This document shows positions 33,407 to 41,199 of a DNA stretch of 64,000 nucleotides, piece by piece. The stretch covers positions 186,001-250,000 of the forward strand of contig NZ_QLLT01000001.1 of NCBI RefSeq assembly GCF_003259315.1. The letters are read 5' to 3'. The notes under the pieces were generated by a model that worked only from the letters and a program-made list of their open reading frames with translations, made no database searches and was not told where the DNA came from. This DNA is from Kitasatospora sp. SolWspMP-SS2h (GTDB lineage Bacteria > Actinomycetota > Actinomycetes > Streptomycetales > Streptomycetaceae). The translations under genes and the position numbers were made by a program. The first letter of the stretch is position 1; each line of letters opens with the position of its first letter.

Positions 33407-34312
33407 ATGGATTCCGCCCCGCGCAACCCGATCGGTGCCCACGTCCCCGTCGCCGGCAAGGGCCTGGTGGGGACGGGGCTGGCCTACGCCGAGAAGGTCG
33501 GGGCGGAGGCGGTCCAGGTGTTCGTCGCCAACCCGCGCGGGTGGGCGACCCCGGCCGGGAACCCGGCGCACGACCTGGCCTTCCGGACGGCCTGCGCCGA
33601 GCGGGGCGTCCCGGCGTACGTGCACGCGCCGTACCTGATCAACTTCGGCTCCGACTCGGACGCGACCCGGGAGCGTTCCGCCGAGTCACTGACGCACTCG
33701 CTGCACCGTTCGGCGGCCATCGGCGCCCTCGGCACGGTCGTGCACACCGGGTCCGCGCTCTGCGGCACCCGCGCGGAGGCGCTCGCCCAGGTCCGCGAGC
33801 AGGTGCTGCCGATCCTGGACGGCCTCGACCGGTACGGCGCCGACGCCCCGTGGTTGCTGCTGGAACCGACGGCCGGCCAGGGCAGCTCGCTCTGCTCCCG
33901 GATGGAGGACCTCGCCGCCTACCTGGACGCCCTCGACCACCACCCGCTGGTCGGCGTCTGCCTGGACACCTGCCACGCCTTCGCGGCCGGCCACGACCTG
34001 GCCGCGCCGGACGGGGCCGACGAGCTCTTCGACGCCCTGCACCGGGCGATCGGGCCCGGCCGGTTGCGGCTGATCCACGCCAACGACTCGCAGGACGTCG
34101 CGGGCGCCCGCAAGGACCGCCACGAGAACATCGGCGCCGGTCACATCGGCGCGGCAGCGTTCGAGGCGCTGCTCGCGCACCCGGCCACCGCCGGCGTCCC
34201 CCTGATCATCGAGACCCCGGACGGCCGCCACGACCCCGCCCGGGTCGAGGGCGCCCGGCACGCCGCCGACATCGCCCTGCTCAAGCGACTGCGCCGCCCG
34301 GCCACCCCGTGA
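33407..34312 (+). CDS. nfo: AP endonuclease, family 2 (endonuclease IV type)
   Basis: 301 residues, a TIM-barrel zinc enzyme that cuts DNA at abasic sites in base-excision repair. Family motifs: PIGAHVPVAGKGL, YVHAPYLINFGS, LGTVVHTGSAL, LLLEPTAGQGSSL, GVCLDTCHAFAAGHD, RLIHANDSQD, DRHENIGAGHIG and LIIETPDG, which supply the His, Glu and Asp zinc ligands. ATG 33407 gives the usual short N-terminus; ATG 33395 is also in frame and neither has a good RBS. Single gene following the MFS terminator. Confidence 0.93.
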   Translation: MDSAPRNPIGAHVPVAGKGLVGTGLAYAEKVGAEAVQVFVANPRGWATPAGNPAHDLAFRTACAERGVPAYVHAPYLINFGSDSDATRERSAESLTHSLHRSAAIGALGTVVHTGSALCGTRAEALAQVREQVLPILDGLDRYGADAPWLLLEPTAGQGSSLCSRMEDLAAYLDALDHHPLVGVCLDTCHAFAAGHDLAAPDGADELFDALHRAIGPGRLRLIHANDSQDVAGARKDRHENIGAGHIGAAAFEALLAHPATAGVPLIIETPDGRHDPARVEGARHAADIALLKRLRRPATP

Positions 34313-34383
34313 GCGCCCGCCCACCCGGCCGGGGGCGCACCTCCCGGGGCGGTACGGCCCTCGACGCGGGTTAAGCTCCCCGG

Positions 34384-35181
34384 GTGCACGCTCCGCAGCC
34401 GATAGCCGCGCCCGCCATCCCGGCCGAAACCGCGCCCCCCGCCGAGGCCGGCACCGGCGCCCCGGCGGATCCCGCCACCGCCCCCGTGCCCCGCGCCGAC
34501 GCCCCGGAACTCCCCGCCACCGCCCCGCAGCACCGGACCGCGCGCCGCCCGCACCGCGGGGCGCTGCTGCGCCTGGGCGCGCTGCTCGCCGTGCTCGCCG
34601 CCGCCGCGGGCTCGCTGCTGCTGTGGGACCCGTCCGCCGTCCTGTCCGCCGCCTCGGGGCCGTGGCGGATCCCGATCGCACTCGCCGCGTACGGCTTCGG
34701 GACGGTGGCCTTCCTGCCCCGTCCGGCGCTGAACGCGGGCATGGGGGTGCTGTTCGGTTCGCTGTGGGGCGTGCCGCTGGCGATCGCGGGGTCGGCGATC
34801 GGCGCGGCGGTGGCGTTCGCGCTCGGACGTTCGCTGGGGCGCGAGGCACTGCGGCCGCTGGTGCGCGGCCGGGTGCTGACGGAGATCGACCGGCGCCTGG
34901 CCGAACAGGGCTTCCGCAGCGTGCTGCTGATCCGACTGTTCCCGGGCGCGCCGTTCCAGGCCGGCAACTTCGCGTGCGCGTTCTCCGGCGTGAGGTTCTG
35001 GCCGTACCTGGCGGCCACCATCCTCGGCGTGGTGCCGACCACCGCCGCGTACGTGGTCGCCGGGGCGAGCGCGGGTTCGCCCACCTCCCCGGCCTTCCTG
35101 ATCTCCGCAGGCGTGATCACCGCGATGTGCGTGTTCAGCGCCGTCTCGCTCTGGCGCGCCCGCCCCCGCCGCTCCGCCTGA
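34384..35181 (+). CDS. TVP38/TMEM64 (VTT domain) membrane protein
   Basis: 265 residues from GTG 34384. A Pro/Ala-rich cytoplasmic N-terminus of about 55 residues precedes a membrane helix and the VTT/SNARE-associated domain: FGTVAFLPRPALNAGMGVLFGSLWG, IGAAVAFALGRSLGREAL, EQGFRSVLLIRLFPGAPFQAGNFACAFSGV and a C-terminal pair of helices. The F/G-x-x-R-x-x-P-x-x-P/F motif (LLIRLFPGAPF) is diagnostic for this DedA-related group, which includes lipid scramblase-like proteins. Exact function unknown. Confidence 0.87.
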   Translation: MHAPQPIAAPAIPAETAPPAEAGTGAPADPATAPVPRADAPELPATAPQHRTARRPHRGALLRLGALLAVLAAAAGSLLLWDPSAVLSAASGPWRIPIALAAYGFGTVAFLPRPALNAGMGVLFGSLWGVPLAIAGSAIGAAVAFALGRSLGREALRPLVRGRVLTEIDRRLAEQGFRSVLLIRLFPGAPFQAGNFACAFSGVRFWPYLAATILGVVPTTAAYVVAGASAGSPTSPAFLISAGVITAMCVFSAVSLWRARPRRSA

Positions 35182-35358
35182 CCGCCGCCGCACCCCGATA
35201 CCCGACGCCCGCCTCACCGGCAGAGCAGAACTTGCCGTGCCGAGGCCACGCGTCCAGTACGTCACCGGACCCGCGCGCCGCACGGCGGGAACGACGCGGT
35301 ACGGCACCGACGGCACTCCCTCCCGGAACGGGCCGCCCCCTCGGTTCGGCCCGTCCGC

Positions 35359-35727
35359 CTAGCGCTCGATCGCGGGCGACCACTCGCCGAGCGACCACAG
35401 CACCACCGTGTTGACGGCCATCACGGCGCCGAGCCCGAGCGCCCACCCGGGGTGTCCGCCGGCTGCCAGCAGCGCGACCGCGCCGCCCCAGACCAGCAGT
35501 TGCACCCCGTACCAGAGCAGGGCCGAGTCGCGCACCGGCCGCCGGGGCGCCGCGTAGCGGCCCCACAGCAGGACCGCGAGCACCAGCAGCACCAGCGCGA
35601 TCAGCGTCCGCAGCACGACCGGGCCGTCCGCCCACACCCCGTACCCGCCGATGGCCAGCGCCGCCAGCGAGGCCAGTTCCAGCAGCAGGCGCAGCGCCAG
35701 CTGAGTGCCCGTCACCACCTTGCGCAC
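35359..35727 (-). CDS. YrdB-like (DUF2568) small membrane protein
   Basis: 122 residues from GTG 35727 with four predicted helices: LALRLLLELASLAALAIGGYG, VVLRTLIALVLLVLAVLLWG, a short one around LLVWGGAVALLAAG, and ALGLGAVMAVNTVVLW. The start LxLRxxLELxxLxALxxxGYxxW and WGRYAAPRRP are typical of the YrdB/DUF2568 family, whose role is unknown. Single gene, convergent with the VTT gene. Confidence 0.8.
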   Translation of the reverse strand: MRKVVTGTQLALRLLLELASLAALAIGGYGVWADGPVVLRTLIALVLLVLAVLLWGRYAAPRRPVRDSALLWYGVQLLVWGGAVALLAAGGHPGWALGLGAVMAVNTVVLWSLGEWSPAIER

Positions 35728-35912
35728 GCTCGCCCCCGCCCGTTCCCCGCCACACCAGCGGCACCAGCGGCACCAGCCACCACGATGATCCGATCCTCCC
35801 ACCACAGCCCCACCCCAGCCGGCCCGACCCCGACCCACCCAGGAAACGGAAACGGGAACGGCCGCCCGAAAACGGTTCGCCCGCGCCGCCCGGACTGCTC
35901 CACCATGTCCGC

Positions 35913-36440
35913 ATGACGAACACGGCTCCCGCCACCACCCGCACCAGCCCGCCCTTCGCCGCCGACGAGGCGACCATGCTCGGCGCCTGGCTGGACTTCC
36001 ACCGCGCCACGCTCGCCCTCAAGTGCGAGGGGCTGTCACCCGATCAACTGCGCCGACGCGCCTGTCCGCCGTCCTCGCTGTCCCTGCTCGGCCTGGTGCG
36101 GCACATGGCGGAGGTGGAGCGCCACTGGTTCCGCGAGGTGCTGGACGGCCAGGACCTTGAGCCGTCCGGCCGCTACTGGACGGAGGAGTTCCCGGACGGC
36201 GACTTCGACCTGGTGGACGGGGCCGATCCGGTCGCCGATACCGCGGTCTGGCAGGAGGAGGTGGCCTTCGCCCGGTCCGCAGTCACCGACGTGTCGTTGG
36301 ACACGGTCGGCAGGGGCCGGTGGCGCGACAGCGAGGTGACGCTCCGTTGGATCCTGGTGCACATGATCGAGGAGTACGCCCGTCACAACGGCCACGCCGA
36401 CCTGCTTCGGGAACGAATCGACGGCTCCACCGGCGAGTAG
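35913..36440 (+). CDS. DinB-like (DUF664) protein
   Basis: 175 residues of the DinB/YfiT four-helix fold. EATMLGAWLDFHRATLALKCEGLSPDQLRRRACPPSSLSLLGLVRHMAEVERHWF and RWILVHMIEEYARHNGHADLLRERIDG are the two conserved helices; three His (in RHMAEVERHW, HMIEEYARHNGH) are placed for a divalent metal. These proteins act in thiol-dependent chemistry (mycothiol transferases) or are uncharacterised; the reaction of this one is unknown. Single gene. Confidence 0.88.
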   Translation: MTNTAPATTRTSPPFAADEATMLGAWLDFHRATLALKCEGLSPDQLRRRACPPSSLSLLGLVRHMAEVERHWFREVLDGQDLEPSGRYWTEEFPDGDFDLVDGADPVADTAVWQEEVAFARSAVTDVSLDTVGRGRWRDSEVTLRWILVHMIEEYARHNGHADLLRERIDGSTGE

Positions 36441-36829
36441 CCCACCCGCGCCGCGCGGGACGCCACGCCCGGGTGACGCCTGGATGGCGCACGCCGCGCC
36501 GAGCGCCACCCCCCTCGCGCGCGCCCCCCGTCCGCGATCCGCCACTCCCGGGTGAAGCCGTTACATGATTGTTGACACATAGTCAACTAGCTTCCGGGTA
36601 GCACCTATAGGGTCGTCCCGCGCAACCGTTCACCGACCGGTGGCGTCGTTGCGGACGTCCGGGGAGCCGTGGATCTTCCCCCGCGCCACAACTCGTCCAG
36701 CGGGTACAAGCGGGCACATCCACGGTGATCAGTGCGATACTCGGACAGTTCCAACAAGTGGATGACGTGTCAAAACGACCCGTCGTCCCCCGGGGGACGA
36801 GTACGGAACGAGACAGGGAGGCGCGGCTA
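36441..36829 (+). promoter_or_regulatory. Leader region of the SepF-like gene with two dyads
   Basis: A 389-base gap without a gene. It holds GTTGAC-acata-GTCAAC (36571-36587), which includes a TTGACA-type -35, and a perfect 18-bp palindrome TCGTCCCCCGGGGGACGA (36783-36800) located 30 bases before the SepF-like start, in the probable leader. I could not find a matching -10. Confidence 0.5.
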
Positions 36830-37228
36830 ATGGGAGCACTTCGCGACGAGTACCACAACGGGTGGCTGATGCCTTCCGGAAGCTACCCGGCCGCGATGTA
36901 CGAGGAACCGTGGGAGGGCGAGGAGACGCTGCCGAGCAGCGTCCAGACCGGCCCCTCCAAGATCGTCTCGCTCCGGCCGACGGGCTTCGAGGCCGCCCGC
37001 ACCGTCGGCGAGCACATCCGTGCCGCCACCCCGGTGGTCATGGACCTCACCGAGATGGACGACGCCGAGGCCAAGCGCATGGTCGACTTCGCCTCCGGCC
37101 TGATCTTCGGCACCCGCGGCGGCATCGAGCGGATCGCCCGCCGGGTGTTCCTGCTGACCCCGGCCGACGTCGAGGTGACGGTCATCGACCGCCCGCTCGA
37201 CGAGTCGGGCTTCTACAACCAGAGCTGA
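36830..37228 (+). CDS. SepF-like cell-division protein paralog
   Basis: 132 residues from ATG 36830 with AGGGAGG upstream. The C-terminal 90 residues are the SepF domain: KIVSLRPTGFEAARTVGEHIRAATPVVMDLTEMDDAEAKRMVDFASGLIFGTRGGIERIARRVFLLTPADVEV. In SepF this domain dimerises and polymerises and links FtsZ to the membrane. The N-terminus is short and lacks the amphipathic membrane-binding helix (MxxxRKxxxWLGL) of the main Streptomyces SepF, and the gene is not in a division cluster, so it is one of the extra SepF paralogs known from Streptomyces, perhaps used in sporulation. Confidence 0.87.
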   Translation: MGALRDEYHNGWLMPSGSYPAAMYEEPWEGEETLPSSVQTGPSKIVSLRPTGFEAARTVGEHIRAATPVVMDLTEMDDAEAKRMVDFASGLIFGTRGGIERIARRVFLLTPADVEVTVIDRPLDESGFYNQS

Positions 37229-37266
37229 CCGCCCGGCCCCGGCCGCAAGCCCCACCGGCACCCACG

Positions 37267-37289
37267 GACCCCGCGCCCCGCGCGGGGTC
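37267..37289 (+). terminator. Terminator hairpin after the SepF-like gene
   Basis: GACCCCGCGC and its complement form a 10-bp stem around CCC, followed by TTC, 39 bases after the stop. Confidence 0.75.
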
Positions 37290-37370
37290 TTCGGCATGCC
37301 CGGAAGCGCCCGCACCGCCCCGCCCTGCGCCCGTATCCGCACCCTGCCGGTGAGACGCACATCGAAATTT

Positions 37371-37388
37371 TGAGACATCGATGTCTCA
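37371..37388. promoter_or_regulatory. 18-bp palindrome, TetR operator in a leaderless promoter
   Basis: TGAGACATCGATGTCTCA is fully symmetric and overlaps a possible -35 (TTGAGA, 37370-37375). TATCCT at 37396-37401 is a -10 candidate exactly six bases before ATG 37408, so transcription would begin at or near the start codon (leaderless mRNA). A regulator on this palindrome would block RNA polymerase between -35 and -10. An ATG at 37381 lies inside the palindrome and is therefore unlikely to be the start. Confidence 0.7.
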
Positions 37389-37407
37389 GTTGCGCTATCC
37401 TCTTCTC

Positions 37408-37959
37408 ATGGCAACTGACCGCGACTCCGTCCTGGAGGCAGCCGTGGGCATCCTGTCCCGGCGCCCGACGGCCCATCTCGACGAGATCGCCCGCGCCGCC
37501 GGGATCAGCCGGGCCACGCTGCACCGGATCTTCCCGGGCCGCGAGGCCCTGATCCTGGAGGTGGGCGCCCTCGGCCTGCGCCGCTTCTCCTCCGCGCTCG
37601 ACGCCGCGCGGGTGGAGGAGGGCAACGCCGAGGCCGCGCTGCGCCGGCTGGTGGACGCGGTGGTGCCGGATGCCGCGCTGTGCGCCTTCCTGGCCGGTGA
37701 GAACCAGCTGTACGACCACGAGGAGATCAACGACCTCTGGGAGACCCAGGACGCCCGGGTCCGCGCGCTGTTCCTGCGCGGCCAGCAGGAGGGGGTGTTC
37801 CGCGTCGAACTCTCGGCCGCCTGGCTGAGCGAGGCGTTCTTCGACCTGGTGGCCGGCATCGGCTGGGCCGTGCAGGAAGGCCGGCTCGCCCCCCGCGAAA
37901 GCGCGTTCTCGCTCGCCGAGCTGTTCCTCGGCGGTGCTCTACGGAGATCTGATACCTGA
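37408..37959 (+). CDS. TetR-family repressor of the adjacent exporter
   Basis: 183 residues. The HTH is at residues about 8-50: SVLEAAVGILSRRPTAHLDEIARAAGISRATLHRIFPGREALILEV; the C-terminal helical domain binds an unknown ligand. The start at ATG 37408 is chosen because the upstream ATG 37381 sits inside an operator-like palindrome. The stop overlaps the MFS start as TGATG, so both genes form one operon and are translationally coupled. Autoregulation with ligand-induced release, as for other TetR-exporter pairs, is the likely model. Confidence 0.9.
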   Translation: MATDRDSVLEAAVGILSRRPTAHLDEIARAAGISRATLHRIFPGREALILEVGALGLRRFSSALDAARVEEGNAEAALRRLVDAVVPDAALCAFLAGENQLYDHEEINDLWETQDARVRALFLRGQQEGVFRVELSAAWLSEAFFDLVAGIGWAVQEGRLAPRESAFSLAELFLGGALRRSDT

Positions 37960-39602
37960 TGAGTTCCACCCCCGTCACCCGGCCCGGCCACCGCTGGGCC
38001 GGTCTCGGCGTCCTCGTGCTCGCCGTCACCCTGGTGGCGGTGGACGCGACGGTGCTCTCCCTCGCCATCCCCTCGATCACCGAAACCCTCCGCCCGTCCG
38101 GCACCCAGCTGCTCTGGATCGGCGACGTCTACTCCTTCGTGCTGGCCGGCCTGCTGGTGTCGATGGGCGCGCTCAGCGACCGGCTGGGCCGCAAGCGGGT
38201 GCTGCTGGCGGGTTCGGTCGCGTTCGGCGCGGCCTCGCTGCTGGCGGCGTACGCGCCCGGCCCGGGCTGGCTGGTGCTGGCCCGGGCGCTGCTCGGCGTG
38301 GCCGGGGCGACGATCATGCCGTCCACGCTCTCGCTGATCCGCACGCTGTTCCCGGACACCCGGGAGCGGGCCACCGCGATCGGTGTCTGGGGCGCGGGCG
38401 CGGCGGCCGGCGCCGCGCTGGGCCCGCTGGTGGGCGGCGTGCTGCTGGAGCACTTCTGGTGGGGGTCGGTGTTCCTGCTGAACCTGCCGGTGATGGTGCT
38501 GCTGCTGGCGCTGGGCGGCTGGCTGCTGCCGGAGTCCCGCGATCCGCGCCCGGGCCGGTGGGACGTGCTGAGCGTGCTGCTGTCGATGGCCGGGGTGATC
38601 GGCGCGGTGTACGGCGTCAAGGAGTTCGCCGTGCACGGTCCGGAGCGGTGGACGACCCCGCTGGTGTTCGCGCTGGGCGCGGTCGCGCTGGTGGCGTTCG
38701 TGCGGCGCCAGCTCCGGCTGGAGACCCCGCTGCTGGACGTCCGGCTGTTCCGGAACGCGCGGTTCACGGCGGCGGTGGTCTCCTCGCTGATCTGCCTGAT
38801 CGGCCTGTCCGGCGTGATCTTCTTCATGTCGCAGTACCTCCAGCTGGTGCGCGGCTACTCCCCGCTGCACGCGGGCTTCGCCGAGATGCCGGCCTTCGTC
38901 GGCTCGGTGGCGGGCGGGCTGCTGACGGCCCGGCTGGTGCGGCGCGCGGGTGCCCGCCGGGTGCTGACGGCGAGCCTGTTCGTGATGGGCCTGGGCATCG
39001 GCGTGCTGGGCTTCGTCCGGGTGGACAGCGCGTACCTGCTGCTCGGCTCGTCCTTCCTGGCGCTGGGCACCGCCGAGGGCGTGGTGTACACCCTCTCCTC
39101 GGACCTGGTGCTGGGTGCCGCCCCGGCCGACCGGACGGGCGCCGCCTCGGCCGTGTCGGAGACGGCGTACGAGCTGGGCGCGGCGCTGGGCATCGCCCTG
39201 GTCGGCTCGATCGTGACGGCCCTGTACGCGGGTTCGCTGTCCGTTCCGGCGGGCGTCGATCCGGCGCTCGCGGAGCAGGCCCGCCAGTCGTTGGGCGGCG
39301 CCCTGGAGTCCGCGGCCGCCCTGCCCGCGGGCCCGGCCGGGCAGTTGCTCGCCGACGCGAACGGCGCGTTCGTGCACGGCGTCACGGTCGCGGCCTGGGT
39401 CGCGGCGGCCCTGCTGCTGGCCTCCGCCGCCCTTGCCCGCCACCTGCTGCGCGACCGGCCCGACCGCACTGCGGCCAGCACCGTCGACACCGGCACCGTC
39501 GACACCGCCGCCGCCGGCACCACCGCCGGCACCCCGCAGCCGGCCGACCGCCCCGCCCCGCGGTCCGGAGCGGAACCCACCAGGTCCCCCGCCCACCGCT
39601 GA
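37959..39602 (+). CDS. DHA2-family (14-helix) MFS drug exporter
   Basis: 547 residues with fourteen membrane helices. Motif A reads GALSDRLGRKRVLLAG and motif C GVWGAGAAAGAALGPLVGGVLLEHFWW, both typical of proton-driven drug exporters such as QacA/EmrB relatives; the first helix carries the D in VAVDATVLSLAIPSI. The C-terminal about 50 residues are a Thr/Ala/Pro-rich cytoplasmic tail. Start ATG overlaps the TetR stop by one base. Export of a toxic compound sensed by the TetR protein is inferred. Confidence 0.93.
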   Translation: MSSTPVTRPGHRWAGLGVLVLAVTLVAVDATVLSLAIPSITETLRPSGTQLLWIGDVYSFVLAGLLVSMGALSDRLGRKRVLLAGSVAFGAASLLAAYAPGPGWLVLARALLGVAGATIMPSTLSLIRTLFPDTRERATAIGVWGAGAAAGAALGPLVGGVLLEHFWWGSVFLLNLPVMVLLLALGGWLLPESRDPRPGRWDVLSVLLSMAGVIGAVYGVKEFAVHGPERWTTPLVFALGAVALVAFVRRQLRLETPLLDVRLFRNARFTAAVVSSLICLIGLSGVIFFMSQYLQLVRGYSPLHAGFAEMPAFVGSVAGGLLTARLVRRAGARRVLTASLFVMGLGIGVLGFVRVDSAYLLLGSSFLALGTAEGVVYTLSSDLVLGAAPADRTGAASAVSETAYELGAALGIALVGSIVTALYAGSLSVPAGVDPALAEQARQSLGGALESAAALPAGPAGQLLADANGAFVHGVTVAAWVAAALLLASAALARHLLRDRPDRTAASTVDTGTVDTAAAGTTAGTPQPADRPAPRSGAEPTRSPAHR

Positions 39603-39852
39603 CCGCCGCCCGCAGCCGCGGCCACGCACCTGCCGTACCCATCCCGCCGCCCGCACCGCCGATCTGACGGGACGTCCGACTCCCCCAATGGCGCAGCGCC
39701 GCTGGCCCCGGGTGGCGCCGGGCTCGGACGATGGGGGCGTAGGGCGGAGGCGGGCGTCCGGTTCCGCACGTCCGGGTGCGGGCCGTGGGCCTGCCGGAAC
39801 GACCGCGGCGCGCACGGGCCCGGCGCGGTTCTGAGCGAAAGGGTGCATCGCG

Positions 39853-40545
39853 ATGCGAGACGCGGAGCGGAACGGTTCGGGCCGGGGGCTGGTCCGGCAG
39901 GGCCGGGTGGGGCCGCCGCTGCGGCACCCGGTGCGGCGGCGGCCGGTCCGGCGCGGCCTGCGGGTCTCGCTGGCGCTGGCCGGCGCGGTGGCCGGGATCT
40001 CGGTGGTCGCGGCCTGCGGCGGCAGCTCGGGCGAGAACCCGGTGCAGGCGGCGATGTCGACGTTCACGGTCGGGCCGCCGGAGACGGCGAGCTTCTCGGG
40101 CGAGCCTCCGTCCGCCTTCGCGTCCGCGCACGAGTCGGCGCTGGCCTCGGTCTCGGCCGCGCAGGCCAGCGCGTCCGAGCGCGCCGCCTCGTTCGAGGCC
40201 TCGGTGAACGCCCAGCTCGCGGCGACCCGGGCGAAGGCGGCGGAGGTGCTGGCGGCCGTCACGGACGCGGGCAACGCGATCTCGGACGTGACGCTGACCG
40301 GCGTGCCGAACTCGACCTCCGGCGACCTGTCGGCGGCGATGGTCACGGTCACCAACAGCACCACCGAGACCCGCTCCTACGCGATCCAGGTCGATTTCAC
40401 CGACAGCACCGGCAAGAGCGTGGACAGCCAGGCGGTCGGCATCGAGAACCTGGCGGCGGGGGCGACCGCCAACCCGATGGCGTTCAGCAAGGCGGGCCAG
40501 GGCGCGAACCTGCTCCCGGTGGTGGTGAAGTCCTACCGCTACTGA
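39853..40545 (+). CDS. Lipoprotein with FxLYD-type domain
   Basis: 230 residues. A long basic N-region (about 38 residues) precedes a hydrophobic signal helix and lipobox VVAACGG (Cys near residue 55). The mature part has an Ala/Ser/Glu-rich helical segment (ESALASVSAAQASASERAASFEASVNAQLAATRAKAAEVL) and a beta-sandwich resembling FxLYD (SGDLSAAMVTVTNSTTETRSYAIQVDFTDSTGKSVDSQAVGIENLAAGATA). Such proteins are surface lipoproteins of unknown function, common in Streptomyces. A very strong hairpin follows the stop. Confidence 0.8.
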   Translation: MRDAERNGSGRGLVRQGRVGPPLRHPVRRRPVRRGLRVSLALAGAVAGISVVAACGGSSGENPVQAAMSTFTVGPPETASFSGEPPSAFASAHESALASVSAAQASASERAASFEASVNAQLAATRAKAAEVLAAVTDAGNAISDVTLTGVPNSTSGDLSAAMVTVTNSTTETRSYAIQVDFTDSTGKSVDSQAVGIENLAAGATANPMAFSKAGQGANLLPVVVKSYRY

Positions 40546-40550
40546 CCGGG

Positions 40551-40613
40551 CACGCGGATGCCGGTGGGTCCACCGCACGAGTCGAGTGCGGTGGACCCAC
40601 CGGCATCCGCGTG
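40551..40613. terminator. Very long perfect terminator hairpin
   Basis: A perfect 28-bp stem (40551-40578 with 40586-40613) around a 7-base GAGTCGA loop, starting 5 bases after the lipoprotein stop. It separates the lipoprotein gene from the convergent small gene ending at 40683. Short (TATGTCCG) repeats follow at 40640-40660. Confidence 0.88.
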
Positions 40614-40682
40614 TCCGCATCTCCGTGTGCCGGCATGTCCGTATGTCCGTATGTCCGTACGCGCTCCGCCCCCGGCACCGGG

Positions 40683-40958
40683 TCAGTTGACGGAGCGGAG
40701 GATGACGTCCTCGTAGTCCCAGGCCGGGTCGTCCGCGCCCTCCGCGTCCTGCCCGGCGACGGTCTCGTCGGCCGCCTCGCCGATGGCCTCCGCGAAGGCC
40801 TCGGCATCGGGCCCGCCGAAGGCGTCGGCACCGGGTTCCAGCAGCCGGAGGCCGGACCAGGGTTCGGTGCGGAGATCGGTGCCGTCGGCGCCGGTGGGGC
40901 GCAGGTCGGGGGCCAGGAGTTCGGTCTGCTCGGTGGTTCGTCCATTCTGCGTGTCCAT
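40683..40958 (-). CDS. Small acidic hypothetical protein
   Basis: 91 residues from ATG 40958: MDTQNGRTTEQTELLAPDL at the start, many Asp, Glu and Ala in the second half (ADAFGGPDAEAFAEAIGEAADETVAGQDAEGADDPAWDYED) and the ending VILRSVN. No signal peptide, Cys or known domain. Codons keep the local G/C third-position bias, which supports a real gene. Size and acidity would also suit a peptide precursor, but there is no modifying enzyme next to it, so I leave it unassigned. Confidence 0.5.
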   Translation of the reverse strand: MDTQNGRTTEQTELLAPDLRPTGADGTDLRTEPWSGLRLLEPGADAFGGPDAEAFAEAIGEAADETVAGQDAEGADDPAWDYEDVILRSVN

Positions 40959-41199
40959 GGGTCCATAGTGGTTCGGCCCGCCGGTGCGGGCCCGGTGCCC
41001 GGCCGCAGAGGCCCCCGATCGGGTGTACGGGTGGTACCTGCCCCGCTCTTCCGGCCCGCCGCCACCCGGTCGGCGGGTGCGGGCAACCCGTGCGAGCCAA
41101 CCCGGCTGGCCGGGCCGGGGGCGCGCCCATAGCTTCGAGGCGGCGGACGTGCTGCTCATGCCGTCCGCGACCGCGACGTCTGGAAGCCGGCTGCTCTCG

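Noticed and set aside
40683..40958. RiPP precursor
   Set aside because: Small and acidic, but no maturation enzyme, protease or transporter next to it and no recognisable core peptide.
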